Shown: positions 60,741-64,000 of the stretch, piece by piece | How the letters are laid out: the number at the start of each line of letters is the position of its first letter | How positions within the stretch are numbered: the first letter of the stretch is position 1 | Origin: Solanum dulcamara | Taxonomy: Eukaryota; Streptophyta; Magnoliopsida; Solanales; Solanaceae | Length of the DNA stretch: 64,000 nucleotides | Assembly: GCF_947179165.1 (NCBI RefSeq) | Contig: NC_077238.1 | Coordinates: 73,226,757 to 73,290,756 of the forward strand | Direction: 5' to 3' | Position numbers and translations under genes: made by a program | The notes under the pieces: generated by a model | Told to the model about the DNA's origin: nothing | The model's input: only the letters and a program-made list of their open reading frames with translations | Database searches by the model: none

Positions 60741-61358
60741 TTATTGTGGATTGGACCAATTATTGTGGTTGTGACTCCTCTTGTTGTTACTATTGTTGAA
60801 GCATTCCAAGTTCTGTATTATGGTGTATTTGCATGAACCAACAAACAAAAACAAGAAAGGACTTGCACAATCTAACAAAAAGGAAAGGACCTCCAAGGGT
60901 GCTTTGGAGCCGGCTAGCTTTTTCAAGGTCGCTTGACTAACGTCTCCAATTATCCGTTTGAGCTGAAACTTCTTAGGCTTTGAAAATACTATATTTGCTG
61001 TAGTCCTATAACATTTGGAGGCCTTTTCCACAAGCTGGAGTTTCCAAATTGCAAATTTCTCCCTCATTAGGTTTAAGTTGGCTAACTTTTTCAAGGTCGC
61101 TCGACTAATGTCTCTAATTATCCGTTTGAGCTGAAACTTCTTAGGCTTTGCAACTACTGTATTTGCTGTAATCCTGCAAATTTGGAGGCCTTTTCCACAA
61201 GCTGGAAGAGGTCTGCAGTGTGTTGCAGTTCTGCAGGTGCAAGGGGGGAGGTGGGTGGTGAGGCCCTGGTGCTTAGTTTGTGCAACTCTCTGATATTCCT
61301 GCATAAGATGCAACAAATAATAAAGAGGGAGGCTGCAACTCTGTAGATGTATCTCCAT
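60741..61358 (-). CDS. 205-codon open frame in the LINE 3' region, function unknown
   Basis: ATG-initiated frame with no recognised domain. It contains two copies, 56 residues apart, of KPKKFQLKRII-D-S-ATLKKLA (K/R-rich), from an in-frame 168-bp duplication. The C-terminal part has a hydrophobic stretch (LSFLLDCASPFLFLFVGS). It may be a chance frame kept open by the repeat structure; no promoter or conservation evidence is available. Confidence 0.2.
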   Translation of the reverse strand: MEIHLQSCSLPLYYLLHLMQEYQRVAQTKHQGLTTHLPPCTCRTATHCRPLPACGKGLQICRITANTVVAKPKKFQLKRIIRDISRATLKKLANLNLMREKFAIWKLQLVEKASKCYRTTANIVFSKPKKFQLKRIIGDVSQATLKKLAGSKAPLEVLSFLLDCASPFLFLFVGSCKYTIIQNLECFNNSNNKRSHNHNNWSNPQ

Positions 61359-61617
61359 TGTGCCATCAGTAGTGGTCTGCAGTTCTGGTGCATGGCTGCA
61401 CTTGCTTCAGTTCAGTAGAGTTGTGCCCCTACAAGAAGATCAAAGAGGAGTCCTGTACAATGAGATAAACCAGATGGCAATCTAAGAGTTGTCCCTTGAG
61501 AGGCATCATAGCCTTACAGCTCTACTGGTCTGAGGAGTACAAGCATATGATTATACTTAAGTGCAACTCAAATTGTTGCATGGAGTTGTTCATCAGTTGC
61601 AGGCTGAGAGAGGTTCC

Positions 61618-62337
61618 TTATGATGGCCACCTTATGCAGCTCAGCCCTGAAGCTATCACTCTGCACAGCATGCCCTGCTGTAGCTTGGTCTTAGTTGGAA
61701 CTTGAAGAGTGTAGCAACTCTTAGAGGAGCTACTACTCTTTGTTGTACCTGTACAAGAGGGGAAAACAAAGTAGTAGTCCTTCCCAAGGTTTGCCCAAAG
61801 GTAGATGAAACCTGCAGCTGCACAACAAACTACACTCATTGAAATCAAAACAAGGGAAACTCTTCCTTTTACATTGATCATAACAAGTATCTTCAAAGGG
61901 GATATAACTATCAAAAATAAAGACAGCCAAGTTGAAAAGACAGTTTGAACATCAAAGCTTGCTGCCATAGAGGCTAGTTGGAGTGGTAGTGGTTTAGGAG
62001 GTGTTGGAGTCCTAGAGTGTTGATGGGTGGCATCCTTCAGAGATGTAGATGTTGCAGCTGTGGCATGTGCTAGAATTTGTATTGCAGCCCTGCAATGTCC
62101 CTGCAATGATAAATAACAAAGCAAGTGCTCCAATGGTGCTCCTGGCTTAAGGGTAATCATGATAGCTGAAGGTCTAGGAACCTGCAAAATCAGAAAAAAG
62201 AAAGAGAAAGAAGATTCTATACTATTCCTTACCTTTAATGATAAGTTGGTTATTCTACGCAAGCAATAAATAAGGGAGACTCTCTCCATTACAACGGTTC
62301 TAACTATGGAATCTTCACCATAGTTATGACTATACAT
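61618..62337 (-). CDS. 239-codon open frame just downstream of LINE ORF2, function unknown
   Basis: Begins at an ATG about 45 nt after the RNase H stop. It reads through two hydrophobic, membrane-like segments (LSLFLIVISPLKILVMI and VLISMSVVCCAAAGFIYLW). Around 62180 the minus strand has TTTGCAG/GTTCC, an acceptor-like site, so the frame might also be split. No family recognised; possibly non-coding LINE 3' sequence. Confidence 0.22.
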   Translation of the reverse strand: MYSHNYGEDSIVRTVVMERVSLIYCLRRITNLSLKVRNSIESSFSFFFLILQVPRPSAIMITLKPGAPLEHLLCYLSLQGHCRAAIQILAHATAATSTSLKDATHQHSRTPTPPKPLPLQLASMAASFDVQTVFSTWLSLFLIVISPLKILVMINVKGRVSLVLISMSVVCCAAAGFIYLWANLGKDYYFVFPSCTGTTKSSSSSKSCYTLQVPTKTKLQQGMLCRVIASGLSCIRWPS

Positions 62338-62383
62338 AGAAATATCCAATTTGAAGAATTAGTTAGAACAGCAGGGGGAAAGT

Positions 62384-62965
62384 TCAAGGGTTTTTTTTGA
62401 TTCTCTTGAGCCTTTTTCTTCTGAAATTAGCCATTCCTTGCATGTCCAATTCCATGTAGGCTCTAGCTTCTTTGGGGAGATCCTGCTTGGTGAAGTATAG
62501 CTTAGGTAATGTGCATTTGTGACTGTGCTTGGACAAACTATCAGATGTGGAGTTAGCTTCTCTGAAGGTGTGGTTGCAGCTGAAAGCTTGGAATTGGTTG
62601 ATGATGTTATTGAGTTTGTCAAGCTGCTCTTTGATGGACCAAGGTGGCTTTGCTTCATGCTGGAGCCACTTGATTAAAAGCTGGGAATCAACTTCCAGAA
62701 CTACCTGTGGATAGCCAAGTTGGAGACACCAAGAGAGACCAAAGATTGTAGCTTTAATCTCTGCTTGATTATTGGTTCCTACACCTAAGGAGACTGCATA
62801 AGCAAAAATGAGCTCACTATGAGCATCCCTAAGAATTCCTCCTCCACCAATGTTGCCAGGGTTGTTAAGAGCACTACCATCAGTGTTCAGTTTCACCATG
62901 AGGTCATTTGGCCTGGTCCAACATACAGGAGTGATTTTGGTGTCATGATAACAATTTTCAATCAA
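62384..62965 (-). pseudogene. LINE ORF2 C-terminal RNase H domain
   Basis: Reads VKLNTDGSALNNPGNIGGGG, the first catalytic Asp region of plant-LINE RNase H, then NNQAEIKATIFGLSWCLQLG (Glu), VVLEVDSQLLIKWLQ (Asp) and REANSTSDSLSKHSH (last acidic residue and His). The domain itself is intact, ending at a natural stop near 62384. It is in the same frame as 63368-63802, but two premature stops (TAG at 63119-63121 and TAA at 63365-63367) separate them. The frame carries no start of its own. Confidence 0.85.
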
Positions 62966-63121
62966 AAGGACAAGGTCCCTCCAGTTGTTAGGCCATTCTA
63001 TATAAGGAAAAGTAGTGTTGAGAAGGTTAGAGGTGTCTTTAAAGATAGAGAATTTGACTCTAGCAAGATTCGATTGCTTCCTACCATACTTGGAGGCACA
63101 TCTATTCTTCCAGAGGTTCTA

Positions 63122-64000
63122 GCAGAGGAAGATGGGAGTAGCCATTAGAATGAGCTTGTGTGCTTTATTCTTGTGCTTTGAAGTTCACCATCTCATTAAC
63201 AAACCTCTGAGAGAAGTGTACTCCTTATGGATGCCCAAAGAGTCAGCAAAAAGTATCCAAATACACTGAGCAAAGGCTCCTGAAAAAAAGATGTGCTCAA
63301 TGGTATCCTGCTCAGGTCTATGACAACAATAGCACTTTGAAGGAGCTTGTCCAAAATTGATAAGCTTTTAATTAGTGGGAAGCTTCCCTCTAAGAATTCT
63401 CCAAACCAGGAATGAACATTTGAAAGGAATAAGTTTGTGCCAAGTACTAGAATTAGAAATGGTCTTGGTCCTCTTGTCTCTAATGAGCTCCCAGGCAAAA
63501 AAGCAACTAAACTCCCCTGTGCTATTTGGAGTCCAATAAGGGCGGTCCTGTTTGAGAGGTTGGTATTTAATATGAGTAGCTAAGATGGTTGGTACAAACT
63601 GAGGTTTTTTTTGGATGATCAGATCCTCATTCCATTGACCATTAGTGATAAAATCAGAAACTTGAGTGTTGTTGAATCTGTAGCTCTCAGTTGTGAATTG
63701 TGCTAAGAGGCCAACTCCAAGCCAGTTGTCCCACCAGAAGAGACAGGAACCAGAGTGAATTTGCCACTGAATATGGGGCTCCATGTTGTGCTTATTGTTC
63801 ATCAGGTGCTTCTAGATTAGGGATTGACCTGTGTCCCATTCTTGGTGATGATATTAGCCCTCTGGCAGTATTTGGCTTTAATGAAATCTCTCCACAGAGT
63901 GTTCTTGGTTCTAAGTATCCACCAATGTTTGTATTGAAAGGACTTAGCCACATCTACAAATTGCCTCACTCCAATACCTCCTTCATCATGTGGAAAGCTA
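63122..64000 (-). pseudogene. LINE ORF2 segment with zinc-binding (zf-RVT) domain, interrupted
   Basis: WQIHSGSCLFWWDNWLGVGL and FSCFFAWELIRDKRTKTISN, then KLIPFKCSFLVWRILRGKLP are the typical region after RT in plant L1-type LINEs. After the TAA at 63365 the frame resumes with KCYCCHRPEQDTIEHIFF, the Cys/His cluster of zf-RVT. The RT core lies beyond the right edge. Confidence 0.85.

Larger units (their letters stand above)
58966..62383 (-). repeat. Long repeat-rich 3' region of the LINE
   Basis: Diverged tandem units of about 300 bp are recognisable (for example 60031-60150 versus 60332-60444: both have GCTCCAA, GGTGTTG, GGCATGCATGG or GCATGGATGG, and TTGGTGAGG). Nearly every unit has, on the minus strand, a T-rich tract followed by GTGCAGG. 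A 70-bp motif containing AACTTCTTAGGCTTTG occurs at 60910, 61080 and, decayed, at 59255. Confidence 0.65.
58906..64000 (-). mobile_element. L1-type LINE, 3' half (minus orientation)
   Basis: A poly(T) tract at 58906-58965 (the element's poly(A) tail) is followed on the minus strand by a 3.4-kb non-standard 3' region and then the C-terminal part of ORF2 (RNase H and zinc-binding domain). It inserted into the Gypsy 3' LTR. The 5' part lies beyond the window. Confidence 0.82.

Overview
The window is nuclear DNA from a flowering plant, very probably a nightshade (Solanaceae, Solanum-like). The signs are AT-rich intergenic DNA, Ty3/Gypsy chromovirus LTRs, Stowaway-like MITEs, SINE/RTE tails ending in TTG repeats, Copia and L1-type LINE coding remnants, and an intronless plant MAPKKK. 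There are no operons, CRISPR arrays or prokaryotic features. Most open frames in the window start at GTG or TTG inside decayed transposons and are not genes. All family names come from reading motifs by eye; no database search was run.

Layout. 1-2110: decayed L1-type LINE ORF2. 3991-6880: 3' end of an RTE-like LINE split by a 2.2 kb solo LTR. 7568-8103: a possible host exon encoding a coiled coil. 8831-11956: small transposons, microsatellites and three Stowaway-like MITEs. 12750-18664: a young, nearly intact Ty1/Copia element with 696-bp LTRs that look identical, a TATAA target duplication and one frameshift in pol. 18943-19983 (minus): the one convincing host gene, a MAPKKK17/18-type kinase with a perfect ABRE/G-box about 270 bp upstream. 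20850-22275: MITEs. 22581-31797: a cluster of four truncated or nested Gypsy-type LTRs carrying minisatellites. 32795-35877: Copia LTR and gag debris. 36417-37493: a fragment of a MAPKKK pseudogene interrupted by a tandem TRIM/SMART-like array with four LTRs. 38729-42085: Gypsy LTR, gag remains and an AT-rich array. 42521-58905: an LTR fragment and then a Gypsy chromovirus holding three younger insertions, one inside another. 58906-64000 (minus): the 3' half of an L1-type LINE with an unusually long, repeat-rich 3' region.

The most interesting observations are: (1) the young Copia element has no tRNA-type primer binding site; instead the sequence just after its 5' LTR is a perfect 15-nt complement of a segment within the same LTR, which suggests self-priming or a leader hairpin; (2) the four-LTR TRIM array has a clean AATAT target duplication inside a kinase pseudogene whose likely parent is 17 kb away; (3) the Gypsy nest can be resolved exactly from target duplications and a 473-bp LTR length match; (4) the LINE 3' region holds in-frame repeats and extra open frames.

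The genes do not form a pathway. The possible functional interaction is positional: the 3' LTR promoter of the Copia element points into the 3' end of the MAPKKK gene and could give antisense transcripts.
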